DNA from: Clostridia bacterium
Lineage (GTDB): Bacteria > Bacillota > Clostridia > Christensenellales > Aristaeellaceae
Assembly: GCA_017473345.1 (NCBI GenBank)
Contig: JAFULL010000015.1
Coordinates: 1-45,384 of the forward strand
Length of the DNA stretch: 45,384 bases
Reading direction: 5' to 3'
Made by a program: the position numbers and the translations under genes. A model generated the notes under the pieces. That model saw only the letters and a list, made by a program, of their open reading frames with translations, ran no database searches and was not told where the DNA came from. Positions within the stretch are counted from its first letter, which is position 1; every line of letters starts with the position of its first letter. Shown here one piece after another: positions 7,551-16,960 of the stretch.

Positions 7551-8936
7551 ATGGAAGCTGTATTAACCAATGTTGTAACCGTCATTAACGATCTGCTCTG
7601 GAACAAGTGGCTTCTCCTGCTGTTCCTTCTGTTGGGAAGCGGTGTGTTTTTTTCCTTCCGCACCAGGTTTGTTCAGGTGAGAAAGTTCAGAGAGGGCCTG
7701 CGTCTTGTCTTTGGCAACATCAGCCTGAGAGGTAAAAAAGCGGGCAAGGACGGCATGAGTTCCTTCCAGGCTCTGGCTACGGCTATTGCTGCTCAGGTTG
7801 GTACAGGCAACATTGCCGGCTGTGCTACTGCGTTGGTGTCCGGTGGCCCTGGAGCCGTGTTCTGGATGTGGGTTTCTGCTTTTTTCGGTATGGCTACCAT
7901 CTATGGAGAAGCGGTGCTTGCGCAGCGCTTTAAGAAGGTTGGCAAGGATGGCGAAGTTTTGGGCGGTCCCATCTACTATATCAAGGCAGCTTTTAAAGGA
8001 AAGTTTGGTTCGTTCCTTGCAGTATTCTTTGGCGTTGCCATTATTTTGGCGCTTGGCTTCATGGGCAACATGGTGCAGTCCAACTCCATCGGCGAAGCTT
8101 TCTACACCGCATTTGGTATTCCGAAGCTTTGGACTGGTATTGCAGTAGCCGCATTCTCTGCATTCATCTTTCTGGGCAGCGTCAAGCGCCTTGCCGCCAT
8201 CACTGAGAAGCTTGTTCCTCTGATGGCCGTGTTCTATATTGTAGGCTCTGTGGTATTGATCTTTATGAATTACCAGAACATTCTGCCTGCGTTCAAATCA
8301 ATTTTTGTTGGCGCTTTCAATCCGCAGGCTGTCATGGGCGGCGCTTTGGGCATCGGCATCAAAGAGGCCATGCGCTTCGGCGTCGCGCGCGGCTTGTTCT
8401 CCAATGAGGCTGGTATGGGTTCCACGCCTCATGCTCATGCGCTGGCCAAGGTGAACAAGCCCCAGGATCAGGGCGCTGTTGCCATGATCGGCGTATTCAT
8501 TGATACCTTTATCGTATTGACGATGACGGCTCTGGTGATTCTGACCTCTGGTATGCTGGGCACCACCGGTGCTGATGGAATGATGCTGGACGGCACCGCA
8601 CTGGCACAAGCTGCCTTTACGCACTCCTTTGGAGCTTTCGGTAATGCCTTCGTGGCGATTTGCCTGCTGTTCTTTGCCTTCTCTACCATTATTGGCTGGT
8701 ACTTCTTTGGTGAGAGCAATGTAAAAGCCCTGTTCAAAGGCAGCAAGGTCGCCCGGGTAGTGTATGGAATCATTGCGCTTGCATTCATCGTCATGGGCTC
8801 CTTCCAGAAGGTTTCTCTGGTATGGGATATGTCCGATATGTTTAATGGTTTGATGGTCATTCCCAATCTGCTGGCGGTTATCGCGCTGAGTGGAATTGTG
8901 GCCAAGTTTTCTAAAGACGATCATTTTAGGGGATGA
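7551..8936 (+). CDS. AGCS-family sodium:alanine/glycine symporter
   Basis: Inner-membrane Na+-coupled transporter of small neutral amino acids. The start is the ATG at 7551 (MEAVLTNVVTV), with GAGGAGA upstream and lying just after the leader terminator, giving 461 residues. Family hallmarks are FRTRFVQVRKF after the first membrane segment, SSFQALATAIAAQVGTGNIA (the conserved Na+/substrate region) and ARGLFSNEAGMGSTPHAHA. About ten to eleven hydrophobic segments are visible. The glycine riboswitch makes glycine (or alanine) the most likely substrate. Confidence 0.93.
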   Translation: MEAVLTNVVTVINDLLWNKWLLLLFLLLGSGVFFSFRTRFVQVRKFREGLRLVFGNISLRGKKAGKDGMSSFQALATAIAAQVGTGNIAGCATALVSGGPGAVFWMWVSAFFGMATIYGEAVLAQRFKKVGKDGEVLGGPIYYIKAAFKGKFGSFLAVFFGVAIILALGFMGNMVQSNSIGEAFYTAFGIPKLWTGIAVAAFSAFIFLGSVKRLAAITEKLVPLMAVFYIVGSVVLIFMNYQNILPAFKSIFVGAFNPQAVMGGALGIGIKEAMRFGVARGLFSNEAGMGSTPHAHALAKVNKPQDQGAVAMIGVFIDTFIVLTMTALVILTSGMLGTTGADGMMLDGTALAQAAFTHSFGAFGNAFVAICLLFFAFSTIIGWYFFGESNVKALFKGSKVARVVYGIIALAFIVMGSFQKVSLVWDMSDMFNGLMVIPNLLAVIALSGIVAKFSKDDHFRG

Positions 8937-8966
8937 CTTGTTGCGTTAAAGCAAATGAATCATTGA

Positions 8967-9008
8967 AAGGCACAGGCAAGAGGATTGTGTTCTTCTTACC
9001 TGTGCCTT
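8967..9008 (+). terminator. Terminator-like hairpin after the symporter gene
   Basis: AAGGCACAGG (8967-8976) pairs with CCTGTGCCTT (8999-9008), and an inner AAGAGGA/TCTTCTT stem extends it. The T-run is weak. Confidence 0.7.
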
Positions 9009-9087
9009 CTTAATGTTTCGATTGATCGGGTTTGTCGCGCAGTTATCATACTCATGCTACTGCAATCATCAGAATTCCAACAAACGA

Positions 9088-9543
9088 ATGATTGACCTCA
9101 TCGCGGAAATGCTATCTCCAACAGGAGGTAGTCTAAAGGATGCGCAAGAACTGCTTCAGGGGCTGCAGCTGACGGGGATTGCTTTTAGCCAGAAGTATCC
9201 TGCGACACCCCTTCACTGGATGGTCGCGGATCGCACACAGTGTTTTGTTATCGAAACGCTGGAAAACGGCTTACAGGTTTATGATAATCTCGTCGGCGTT
9301 CTGACGAATACCTCACCTTTTGATGACCAGATGTTTCAGCTTTGTAATTATATGCATCTCTCTCCCCGCCCACCTCACAATCTTTTTTCCCAGACTGTTC
9401 ATTTGAAACCATATAGTCGGGGAATGGGAGCTATCGGCTTGCCAGGGGATTCTTCCTCCCAATCCCGCTTTGCCAGAGCAGCATTCATAAAACTCAATTC
9501 AATCTGCAGCGAGCACGAGAGTCTCAGCCAGTTTTTCATACCC
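9088..9543 (+). pseudogene. Remnant of a choloylglycine hydrolase / penicillin V acylase family gene
   Basis: The reading frame encodes an internal piece of the linear-amide C-N hydrolase family (bile salt hydrolase / penicillin V acylase). It shows TPLHWMVADRTQCFVIETLE, NGLQVYDNLVGVLTNTSPFD and YSRGMGAIGLPGDSSSQSRF followed by ARAAFIKLNS, ending at SLSQFF. The first roughly 85 residues, including the N-terminal nucleophile Cys of the family, are missing. The last roughly 100 residues after SQFF are also gone, and the frame runs straight into a terminator. A normal member is about 320-340 residues. I read it as a decayed gene, although an open frame of 221 codons (9013-9678) persists. No convincing ribosome site precedes the ATG at 9088. 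Confidence 0.75.
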
Positions 9544-9562
9544 TTCCCACCCGAACATCCAC

Positions 9563-9594
9563 CCCGGCTTGATGCATGCAGGCCGGGCGTTTTT
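9563..9594 (+). terminator. Rho-independent terminator after the hydrolase remnant
   Basis: Nine-bp stem (9563-9571 with 9579-9587, one G-T) and TTTTT at 9590-9594. It probably belonged to the lost 3' end of the hydrolase gene. The following 150 bp (9595-9745) is AT-rich and holds no gene that I can see. Confidence 0.75.
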
Positions 9595-9745
9595 ATGTAC
9601 AAAACGGAGATGATCTGGTCTGTTTTTCCATGTTTTGTTATTTTTCCGAAGGCAAAAAACGAAAGTGAGTGTTTGTAAAAACAAAAAGTGCAGAATTTTA
9701 CAAGTGGAAAAGCACGAAAACTGTTAAAAAGTCGGCATTTTGTGA

Positions 9746-9774
9746 ATGACTTTTGAAATTGCGTTTGTTATGCT
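9746..9774 (+). promoter_or_regulatory. Putative promoter of the first sugar ABC importer
   Basis: -35 ATGACT (9746-9751), 17-bp spacer, -10 TATGCT (9769-9774). Both boxes are imperfect, which would fit an activator-dependent promoter. Confidence 0.5.
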
Positions 9775-9870
9775 TGAGACAGTTGGAACGGATGAAATGC
9801 TAAGATGGTTTGGCGACGAAAATCGCTTTGTTTTGCATTTCATTCTCATTCAAAGATGGGAGAGATTCAT

Positions 9871-10842
9871 ATGTCAAGGCCAGAACGGATGCAGGGGGGC
9901 GCAGCGGTACAGAGTGCCCTTCCCCGGAAAAAGGGTTTCCTGGATGAACTCAAGCGCAACAAGATCCTCTTCGTAATGCTCATTCCCACATTTGTGTATT
10001 TCCTGCTCAACAGTTACATGCCCATGGTTGGCATCTACTTTGCATTTACCCGCTATAACTTCCGCGATGGCCTGTTCGGCAGTCCGTTCGTCGGGCTGGA
10101 GAACTTCAAGTTCCTTTATAAGTCCGGCAAGCTGTTTTCCCTTACGGCCAACACCATTGGCTATAACGTGGCCTTCATCCTCATTGCCAATATTCTGCAG
10201 GTGGCCATGGCCATCATCCTCAGCCGTCTGAGCAGCAAGCTGTTCAAGCGCATTACGCAGTCCATCATCTTTCTGCCTTACTTCGTTTCCTACGTCATCC
10301 TCAACGTGATCGTGTACAACATCTTCAACTATGAGGTTGGCTTCCTCAACGGTCTGCTCACAAGGTTTGGCATGGAGCCGTACAATGCCTACGGCGAGCC
10401 GGGCATCTGGCGGTACCTGATGGTCATCTTCTATGTGTGGAAAAACCTCGGCTACGGCATGGTGGTGTACCTGGCCACCATCACAGGCATCAGCAATGAT
10501 TTGTACGAGGCGGCCGAGATCGACGGCGCAAACGTCATTCAGCAGATTCGCTACATCACCATTCCGCTTTTGTTCCCCACGTTCGTCATCCTGCTGATGT
10601 TTGCGCTGGGGCGCATCATGCGCGGCCAGTTCGACCTGTTCTATCAGGTCATCGGCAACAACGGCGTTTTGTATGAAGTGACGGATATTCTGGATACCTT
10701 CGTCTTCCGTACCCTCAAGCAGGACTTTGACGTCGGCATGAGCACGTCCGCAGGCCTGTTCCAGTCCATCGTCGGCTTCTTCATCATCACCACCGTCAAT
10801 GCGCTCATCAAGCGCAAGGACGAAGCCTACGCTCTGTTCTGA
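9871..10842 (+). CDS. Sugar ABC transporter permease (LplB type)
   Basis: One of the two membrane subunits of a binding-protein-dependent oligosaccharide importer. The start is the ATG at 9871 (MSRPERMQGG) with a GGGAGAG site, giving 323 residues. Six membrane segments are visible, the first at about 31-49. The EAA loop that docks the ATPase reads LYEAAEIDGANVIQQIRYIT followed by IPLL (about 211-234). The N-terminal NSYMPMVGIYFAFTRYN stretch is typical of LplB/YteP permeases. It is followed 28 bp later by the second permease and then the binding protein. No ATPase gene is in the operon, so a shared MsmK-like ATPase elsewhere is expected. Confidence 0.92.
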   Translation: MSRPERMQGGAAVQSALPRKKGFLDELKRNKILFVMLIPTFVYFLLNSYMPMVGIYFAFTRYNFRDGLFGSPFVGLENFKFLYKSGKLFSLTANTIGYNVAFILIANILQVAMAIILSRLSSKLFKRITQSIIFLPYFVSYVILNVIVYNIFNYEVGFLNGLLTRFGMEPYNAYGEPGIWRYLMVIFYVWKNLGYGMVVYLATITGISNDLYEAAEIDGANVIQQIRYITIPLLFPTFVILLMFALGRIMRGQFDLFYQVIGNNGVLYEVTDILDTFVFRTLKQDFDVGMSTSAGLFQSIVGFFIITTVNALIKRKDEAYALF

Positions 10843-10870
10843 CCGTTTCAGCAAAGGAGGGTGAAATATT

Positions 10871-11773
10871 ATGAAAACAGCGGTTTCCAACCGTATCAAA
10901 AAAGCCAAGTCGCAAATCGCATTTGAGGCGTTTGGCTACTGTATCATCACGCTGGTAAGCCTGTTTTGCATCTTTCCGCTGGTGCTGATCGTTTCGGGCT
11001 CGCTTACGGAAAACTCCATCCTCATGCGCGAGGGCTACAAACTGTGGCCGGCGGAATTTTCCACCAGCGCCTACAAGCAGCTGTTTGAGTACCCCGAGGG
11101 CATCATTGCCGCCTACTCCAACACCATCGTCATCACCATTGTGGGTACGGCGCTGGGCCTGTGGTTTATCACCATGACCGGATATGTGCTGCAGCGCAAG
11201 GACTTCCGCTACCGCGGCAAAATTTCCTTCCTTATTTACTTCCCCACCATCTTCAGCGGCGGCCTGGTGCCGTGGTACATGATGCTGTCGAAGTACCTGC
11301 ACTTCACCAATTCCTGGTGGGCGCGCGTATTCCCGCTGCTGATGACGCCGTTCCTCATCATTTTGATGCGTACGTTCATCTCCACCTCCGTGCCCGGCGA
11401 GATCATTGAATCGGCCAAGATCGACGGCGCGGGAGATTTCAAGATCTACTACGCGATCGTACTACCTGTAATCGGGCCTGCGCTTGCCACGGTCGGACTG
11501 TTCCTGGCACTGGCGTACTGGAACGATTGGTATAATACCTCCCTGTTCATCACCAAAAAGTCGATGTACTCGCTGCAGTATTATCTGTATGATATGCTTA
11601 ACAGCGCAAGGTTTGCACAGGAGATGGGTATTTACACCGGCGACATTCAGCTGCCCACCGAATCCATCAAAATGGCGATGGTGGTGGTTGTTACCGGACC
11701 GATCATCTTCCTGTACCCCTTTGTTCAGCGCTACTTTGTGACCGGCATCACCGTAGGTTCCGTAAAAGGATAA
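10871..11773 (+). CDS. Carbohydrate ABC transporter permease (YtcP/YesQ type)
   Basis: Second membrane subunit of the importer, 300 residues. It has six predicted membrane segments and the EAA loop EIIESAKIDGAGDFKIYYAI followed by VLPV (about 177-200). The C-terminus ends in ITVGSVKG, a feature of this permease group (MIGSIKG in the second importer of this window). A strong AAAGGAGGG ribosome site lies just before the ATG. By neighbourhood the substrate is probably a beta-mannoside oligosaccharide. Confidence 0.93.
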   Translation: MKTAVSNRIKKAKSQIAFEAFGYCIITLVSLFCIFPLVLIVSGSLTENSILMREGYKLWPAEFSTSAYKQLFEYPEGIIAAYSNTIVITIVGTALGLWFITMTGYVLQRKDFRYRGKISFLIYFPTIFSGGLVPWYMMLSKYLHFTNSWWARVFPLLMTPFLIILMRTFISTSVPGEIIESAKIDGAGDFKIYYAIVLPVIGPALATVGLFLALAYWNDWYNTSLFITKKSMYSLQYYLYDMLNSARFAQEMGIYTGDIQLPTESIKMAMVVVVTGPIIFLYPFVQRYFVTGITVGSVKG

Positions 11774-11808
11774 CGTTCATCACATAACAGAACAGGAGGA
11801 AAAAGATC

Positions 11809-13350
11809 ATGACACGCAAAATTCTGTGCGCACTGCTTGCCATCATGATGGTTCTGCTCACTGGTGCGTCTGCCCTGGCTGCTGACGACATGAGCAAGAA
11901 GGTCGACATCACCATGTGGATGACCGGCTCCAGCTCTCCCCGCGATTTCGATCTGGTTGCATCCGAACTGAGCAAGAAGTTTGAGCAGGACCTCAACTGC
12001 ACCCTGAACTTCAACCTCTTCAACGACTCCAACTCCTCTCAGCGCATGACGCTGATGCTGTCCTCCGGCGAACCCATTGACCTGATCTACAGCGCCAACT
12101 ACCTGGGCTACGCCAACTTCGCACACCGCGGCGCCTACATGCCGCTGGAAGACATCCTGCCCGAAGTGGTGCCGGATCTGTGGAACTATGTGTCCGAAGA
12201 GTTCTGGGAGGCTGTGAAGGTTGACGGCCACATCTACATGATCCCCTGCATGTGGCCCGAGTACGTGCCCTACGGCTTCCTGTGGCGCGAGGACCTGCGC
12301 AAGCAGTACGACCTGCCTGTGCCCGTGGACTTTGAAACCATCGAAGCCTACATGGCCGGCATCAAGGCCAACTGCCCCGACATGCAGGTGACCGGCGAGC
12401 TGGTTTCCACCTACAACCCCCTGGGCACCCACTTCACCACCTGGGAGCTGCTGGACGGCAAGTACCAGTGGGCTGACTACCGCGTACCCTATGGCCTCTA
12501 CATCGACTACGCCGATCCTACCAAGGTTCTCAACTGGTGGGAATCTGACGAGTTCCGCGAGGACATGAAGATGTTCAAGCGCTGGGCGGATGCGGGCTAC
12601 TGGTCCAAGAGCGCGCTGGCCACCACCGAAACCAAGACCGACGCCTTCCAGGCCGGCAAGATCGCCTGCGACCTTGGCTACAACAGCCCCAGCGGCTATG
12701 CCAACCTGGTTGCCACCCTCAAGAATTCTCATCCCGACTGGGAAATTGGCTGGCTGCCCTTCTACCGCATGAAGAAGCTGGCGACCCCCAACGATGCTAC
12801 TCAGAACGGCTTCTCCATTCCGATCACTGCCGAGAACCCCGAGCGTGCGCTGAAGGTTCTGGAAAAGCTGATCCTGGACAAGGATTACTTCCGTCTGTCC
12901 CAGTACGGCATCGAAGGCGTGCACTACACCGTGTCTGAGGAGGGCTTCTACGAGTACGTAGGCGACGCCGCCTCCAGCGCCTTCCCGCGTGAGGGTTCCC
13001 GCCTGTGGGGCACCCGCAACACCGAGTTCATGCTCTACCCCGAAGAGACCGGCAAGATCCTGACCGAGCTCAACGAGGAATTCTCTCACTACACTTACCC
13101 CAACATCTGGACCGGCTTCGACGAGGACTACACTGCCTATCAGGCTGAGCGCGCCGCCGTCATGAACGTGCAGACCCAGTATCTGCCCGCCATCCAGGCT
13201 GGCCTGGTGGAGGATGTGGACAAGGCCATCGACGAGTTCATCCAGAAGATGTATGACGCGGGCCTGGAGACCGTGCGCAAGGGCTACACCGAGCAGTGGC
13301 TGGCTTACGTGGAGCGCAAGGGCATCCAGAAGACCGTGATCGCTGAGTAA
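11809..13350 (+). CDS. Extracellular solute-binding protein of sugar importer
   Basis: Captures the oligosaccharide outside the cell and delivers it to the two permeases encoded just upstream. It is 513 residues long. A classical signal peptide (1-24) ends in ASALA before ADD and there is no lipobox Cys, so how it stays at the cell surface is unclear. The mature part has the family-1-like binding-protein pattern (TMWMTGSSSPRDFD, MTLMLSSGEPIDLIYSANYL) and a C-terminal region resembling DUF3502-type proteins (NTEFMLYPEETGKILTELNE). Codon use is strongly biased to C-ending codons compared with its neighbours, as expected for a very abundant protein. A large hairpin follows its stop codon. Confidence 0.9.
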   Translation: MTRKILCALLAIMMVLLTGASALAADDMSKKVDITMWMTGSSSPRDFDLVASELSKKFEQDLNCTLNFNLFNDSNSSQRMTLMLSSGEPIDLIYSANYLGYANFAHRGAYMPLEDILPEVVPDLWNYVSEEFWEAVKVDGHIYMIPCMWPEYVPYGFLWREDLRKQYDLPVPVDFETIEAYMAGIKANCPDMQVTGELVSTYNPLGTHFTTWELLDGKYQWADYRVPYGLYIDYADPTKVLNWWESDEFREDMKMFKRWADAGYWSKSALATTETKTDAFQAGKIACDLGYNSPSGYANLVATLKNSHPDWEIGWLPFYRMKKLATPNDATQNGFSIPITAENPERALKVLEKLILDKDYFRLSQYGIEGVHYTVSEEGFYEYVGDAASSAFPREGSRLWGTRNTEFMLYPEETGKILTELNEEFSHYTYPNIWTGFDEDYTAYQAERAAVMNVQTQYLPAIQAGLVEDVDKAIDEFIQKMYDAGLETVRKGYTEQWLAYVERKGIQKTVIAE

Positions 13351-13386
13351 AGATACTGTAAAAGGTACGTCTCCTTTAGCTTCTCA

Positions 13387-13425
13387 GGGAGACGGCGGCA
13401 GCACAGCTGGCTGCTGCCGTCTCCC
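13387..13425 (+). other. GC-rich hairpin after the first binding-protein gene
   Basis: Sixteen-bp stem (13387-13402 with 13410-13425, one G-T) around a 7-base loop, with no T-run. It more likely protects the 3' end of the binding-protein mRNA or causes partial termination than acts as a full terminator. Confidence 0.7.
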
Positions 13426-13445
13426 GCTTGTGGTTCAAACTGTGG

Positions 13446-13451
13446 TATACT
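13446..13451 (+). promoter_or_regulatory. Extended -10 promoter candidate before the AraC-type regulator
   Basis: TGGTATACT gives a TATACT -10 box with the TGn extension, 35 bp upstream of the regulator's ATG. I see no good -35 box. Confidence 0.45.
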
Positions 13452-13485
13452 GAACGTACATTGAAAAATGGACAGGTGAAGATTC

Positions 13486-15753
13486 ATGAAGTGGCTTTTG
13501 ACAAAGCATAACAGCAGGATCTATGCAACGTTGAGAAATGCGTTGGTTATTCTGGTGATCGTGGCCATTGTGTGCACGACCTTTGTTTCCTACTACGTGA
13601 ATCTGCGTTCCGTGCTGGATACCGCATGGCAGAACGACTGGCAGCTTTTGCAGATGCACAGCGGGCTGATGAAATCCATGAAGGAACTGGCGTTTCAGAT
13701 CGGGCATCAGATCTATGCTGATAACCAGATCGCCAGCCTTTTGTATGGCACCAACCATTCCATTCAGGAAAAATATCTGGCCCATCTGCAGCTGAAAACC
13801 TACCGTATGTCGCTGCCCTACATCGATTCCATCTACGTGTACAACGGCGCCAGCCGTACGCTGGCCATTGGTTCCCAGCATTCCAGCGGGGTGGATATTC
13901 CCTACGAAACCTTTGACCGCATCGACCCGCTGCTTCGCCGGGTGCTTGAAAACGCCACCATTCAGGACCTGCTCAGCCCCTTCCCACACATGATCCGCCA
14001 CGAGGAAAGCTATATTCCGGATACCTTCTGCTATACCTTTGTGGTAAGCGAGCTCTACGGGCAGGAAAAGATCAAGCAGGCAGTGTTCATCAACTTTTCC
14101 GCCGGGTGGGTGCAGCAGATCCTGAAGGAACAGGCCGACAGCCCCTCTGAGACCCTGATGGTGGATGCTGAGGGCAACGTTGTGTTCAGCACGCGTGAAA
14201 AGCATATCTTCCAGAACATCGCCGGCACGGATCTGTTTAACAGCATGCAGCAAAACCACCTGCAAAAGCAGTTCATGGTATGCGAAATTGAGGGCGAAAA
14301 AACCGTGCTCACGCTGCTGCCGCAGGACGAAAGCGGCTGGTACTATGCGCGGCTGACCCCCTACAACGTGGTCAGGCAGGGCAGCTTCCGCAGCCTGAAG
14401 CTGATGCTCACCATCGACGTGGTGCTGCTGCTCATCTATGTGGTGCTGTCGCTGATCGTATCCAAGCGCATTTATTTCCCCATCGACTTTATGAGCCGCC
14501 AGCTCAGCGACGTACAGGGCAAAAACCAGGCGCTGGTGGTCACCAACCAGCGCAAACGGGTGCTGCGCAAGCTGCTGCTGGATGCATCCGCATCCGAACA
14601 GCACGAGGAACTGGTCAATGAGGTGTGCCAGGCCGACGAGGAACTTGGCAACAGCAGCTCGTACTATGTGCTGGTGATGCGCATCGACAAGTACAACCGT
14701 TTCTGCAATACCTATCCGCTGCACGAACGCGCGCAGCGCATGCAGCTGCTCATCGAGATCGGCATGGAGGTGCTGGGCGCAGGCTTTGGCATCCGCACGC
14801 TGGAACTGGGCGAGGGCAGCAACATCGTGTTTGTGCTCACCCGCAATGAAATGCCGCAGGTGTCCCGCGATTGCTGGCTGGGCTACATCGGGCAAATCCG
14901 CCAGCGCGCGCTGGAGCAGCTGTCCATCAAGTTCAGCTGTGCGCTCAGCCTTCAGGGCAGCCATATCGGCGAACTGTCGGCGCTGTACCATCAGGCGCAC
15001 AACGCGCTGAAGTACCGCATCTTCCCCGGCGGAGGCGCCACCCTGTTTGCACAGGACATTCAGGCATTTGAAAACAAAAACTACGCCTATCCTGAAGAAA
15101 CGGAAAGCCGCATGATCACCTGCATCATGAACGGCGACGGCGAAGAGGCACGCGCGCTGGCCAACGAGATCCTCTGGGGCGTGCGCGAGCAGCCGTTTAT
15201 CTCCATCAACCTGACCCTTTCCAAGCTGACGATGGCGCTGCTGATGACCATGCGCAAAACCGAGGTGGGCAACTTTGAATTCCCCTCCGAGGTGAGGGAG
15301 ACGCTGCTGGTGGCTGCGTCGCTGGAGGAGATCGACAGCTTTGAAACCACTGTACAGTATTTTGATTCCGCCATTGAGCAGATGTGCGCAAGCCTGCACG
15401 ACAAGCGCGATACGCGCCATGTGGAGCTGGCCGAGCGCATCCATGAACTGATCGACAAATATTATTCCGACCCCGACTGCAACCTGACCTTCCTGGCGCA
15501 GAAGATCAACATGTCGCCGTCCTACATCACGCGCCTGTACCGCAGCCATACGCTCAAAACCATTCCCGACCGCATCAACGAGGTGCGTATGCAGGCTGCG
15601 CGCACGCTGCTGAGGGAAAAGAGCAGCCTGTCCATCACGGAAATTTCACAGCAGACGGGCTTTTCATCCGTGTCGTATTTCTCCAAAACCTTCCGCAAGG
15701 AACACGGCATGACGCCCAACGAATACCGCAATCGCATTGATCAGGGAGAGTGA
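13486..15753 (+). CDS. Membrane-anchored AraC-family transcriptional regulator
   Basis: A one-component sensor-regulator of 755 residues. TM1 is at about 18-38, followed by an extracytoplasmic sensor region (about 40-303), TM2 at about 305-326 (LMLTIDVVLLLIYVVLSLIV) and a cytoplasmic linker. The C-terminal AraC HTH pair is at about 646-748 (LTFLAQKINMSPSYITRLYR; ISQQTGFSSVSYFSKTFRKE). This architecture is common next to LplB/YtcP-type importers in Clostridia and Bacilli, where it responds to the imported sugar. It lies between the importer and the enzyme genes and probably activates both. The ribosome site is weak (AGGTGAAG). Confidence 0.9.
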   Translation: MKWLLTKHNSRIYATLRNALVILVIVAIVCTTFVSYYVNLRSVLDTAWQNDWQLLQMHSGLMKSMKELAFQIGHQIYADNQIASLLYGTNHSIQEKYLAHLQLKTYRMSLPYIDSIYVYNGASRTLAIGSQHSSGVDIPYETFDRIDPLLRRVLENATIQDLLSPFPHMIRHEESYIPDTFCYTFVVSELYGQEKIKQAVFINFSAGWVQQILKEQADSPSETLMVDAEGNVVFSTREKHIFQNIAGTDLFNSMQQNHLQKQFMVCEIEGEKTVLTLLPQDESGWYYARLTPYNVVRQGSFRSLKLMLTIDVVLLLIYVVLSLIVSKRIYFPIDFMSRQLSDVQGKNQALVVTNQRKRVLRKLLLDASASEQHEELVNEVCQADEELGNSSSYYVLVMRIDKYNRFCNTYPLHERAQRMQLLIEIGMEVLGAGFGIRTLELGEGSNIVFVLTRNEMPQVSRDCWLGYIGQIRQRALEQLSIKFSCALSLQGSHIGELSALYHQAHNALKYRIFPGGGATLFAQDIQAFENKNYAYPEETESRMITCIMNGDGEEARALANEILWGVREQPFISINLTLSKLTMALLMTMRKTEVGNFEFPSEVRETLLVAASLEEIDSFETTVQYFDSAIEQMCASLHDKRDTRHVELAERIHELIDKYYSDPDCNLTFLAQKINMSPSYITRLYRSHTLKTIPDRINEVRMQAARTLLREKSSLSITEISQQTGFSSVSYFSKTFRKEHGMTPNEYRNRIDQGE

Positions 15754-15758
15754 TCGGC

Positions 15759-16958
15759 TTGGAAACGCTGGCCATGAAGCAAAACAACCTTAAACGGGTC
15801 AAACTGACCTTTTCCATTATTTATTTCCTGTTTATGGGTGTCAGAGCCATCTTCACGCCCTTTGTTACCATTTATCTGGAAGAACGCGGCCTGTCGGCCG
15901 ATCTCATCGGTCTGGTCAGCGGCATCAACTCCTTTGCCATCATCCTGTCCCAGCCCATCTGGGGCATTCTGGCGGATAAGATCCGCTCCACGAAAAAAAC
16001 GCTGGTCATCTGCATCGTGGGTCAGGCGCTGTTTGCACTGACGCTGATCTTCACCACCGACTTTTTCATGATCGCCATCGGTTTTTGCCTCTACACCTTC
16101 TTTGCCTCCACCGAGGGTCCGCTGATGGACGTATGGGGGCTGACCAGCGTGAAGGAAGCGGGCGATCCCAACGGCCTTGGCAGCCTGAAAACCTGGGGCT
16201 GCGTGGGCTATGCCATTGCAAGCGTGTCGGCAGGCCTGTTTGTGGCCGGCCGCAAGGCCAGCGACCTGCTGCCCGTGTTTGCCGTGCTGCTGCTGTGCCT
16301 GGCCATTTTCATGTACACGGTCAGGGCTGGCAGCAATGCCCAGGGCACGGGCAAGGCCGCAAGCTTCAAAGAGCTACAGCTGGGCCGCATTGTAAAGGAC
16401 AAGGCGTTTCTGGCTTTTCTGGTGTATGTGTTCTTCATGCAGCTGGGGCACCGCGCCACGTTTACGTTCCAGTCGCTGTATATGCGCACGTTGGGCGGCG
16501 AGATCTCGTGGGCGGGCTATTCCGGCGCCATGATGTTTGTATCGGAAGCCATTATTATGGCGCTGGGAAAAAAGATGCTCAGGCGCTTCAAACCCGTCAC
16601 GCTGGTGATGGCTTCGTCGTTTGCCTTTGCCATCTGGCAGTTCATTCTGCTCATGGCCAACAGTCCCCAGCAGGTGGTGCTGGCCTGCCTGATGGACGGT
16701 CCCGCCTTTGCACTGTTTACGCTGGGCACGCTGTATTATCTGGATGAGGTGGCGCACAAGGAAATTCGCACCACGTATCAGACGGTGGCCTACGGTGTGT
16801 ACTACGGCCTCAGCGGCGTGGTGGGCAATGTGGTCGGCGGCGCGGTGATTGACGCATTCGGCTACAAAACCATGTACGGCCTTGGCGTTACCATTACGCT
16901 GACGGCAACGCTTCTGTACTTCCTTTACACGCGCGTGCGCGCTGCAAAGGAGCGCTGA
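15759..16958 (+). CDS. MFS transporter (sugar-type, MFS_1-like)
   Basis: A twelve-membrane-segment major-facilitator protein of about 400 residues. The N-terminal half has SIIYFLFMGVRAIFTPFVTI and the loop GILADKIRSTKKTLV between TM2 and TM3 (MFS signature). It resembles the LacY / nucleoside:H+ symporter-like MFS group. The start is uncertain: TTG at 15759 has the best-placed site (AGGGAG), while GTG at 15750 and ATG at 15774 (MKQNNLKR) are alternatives in the same frame. It overlaps or abuts the regulator gene. By context it could move a mono- or disaccharide, but the substrate cannot be read from the sequence. Confidence 0.82.
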   Translation: METLAMKQNNLKRVKLTFSIIYFLFMGVRAIFTPFVTIYLEERGLSADLIGLVSGINSFAIILSQPIWGILADKIRSTKKTLVICIVGQALFALTLIFTTDFFMIAIGFCLYTFFASTEGPLMDVWGLTSVKEAGDPNGLGSLKTWGCVGYAIASVSAGLFVAGRKASDLLPVFAVLLLCLAIFMYTVRAGSNAQGTGKAASFKELQLGRIVKDKAFLAFLVYVFFMQLGHRATFTFQSLYMRTLGGEISWAGYSGAMMFVSEAIIMALGKKMLRRFKPVTLVMASSFAFAIWQFILLMANSPQQVVLACLMDGPAFALFTLGTLYYLDEVAHKEIRTTYQTVAYGVYYGLSGVVGNVVGGAVIDAFGYKTMYGLGVTITLTATLLYFLYTRVRAAKER

Positions 16959-16960
16959 AT

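Noticed and set aside
9595-9745. Small coding gene or RNA in the AT-rich gap before the first importer
   Set aside because: No ribosome site, no coding pattern and no stable structure were found; it looks like promoter-flanking DNA.
13387-13425. Rho-independent terminator after the first binding-protein gene
   Set aside because: The stem is strong but no T-run follows, so I list it as a hairpin of undecided role.
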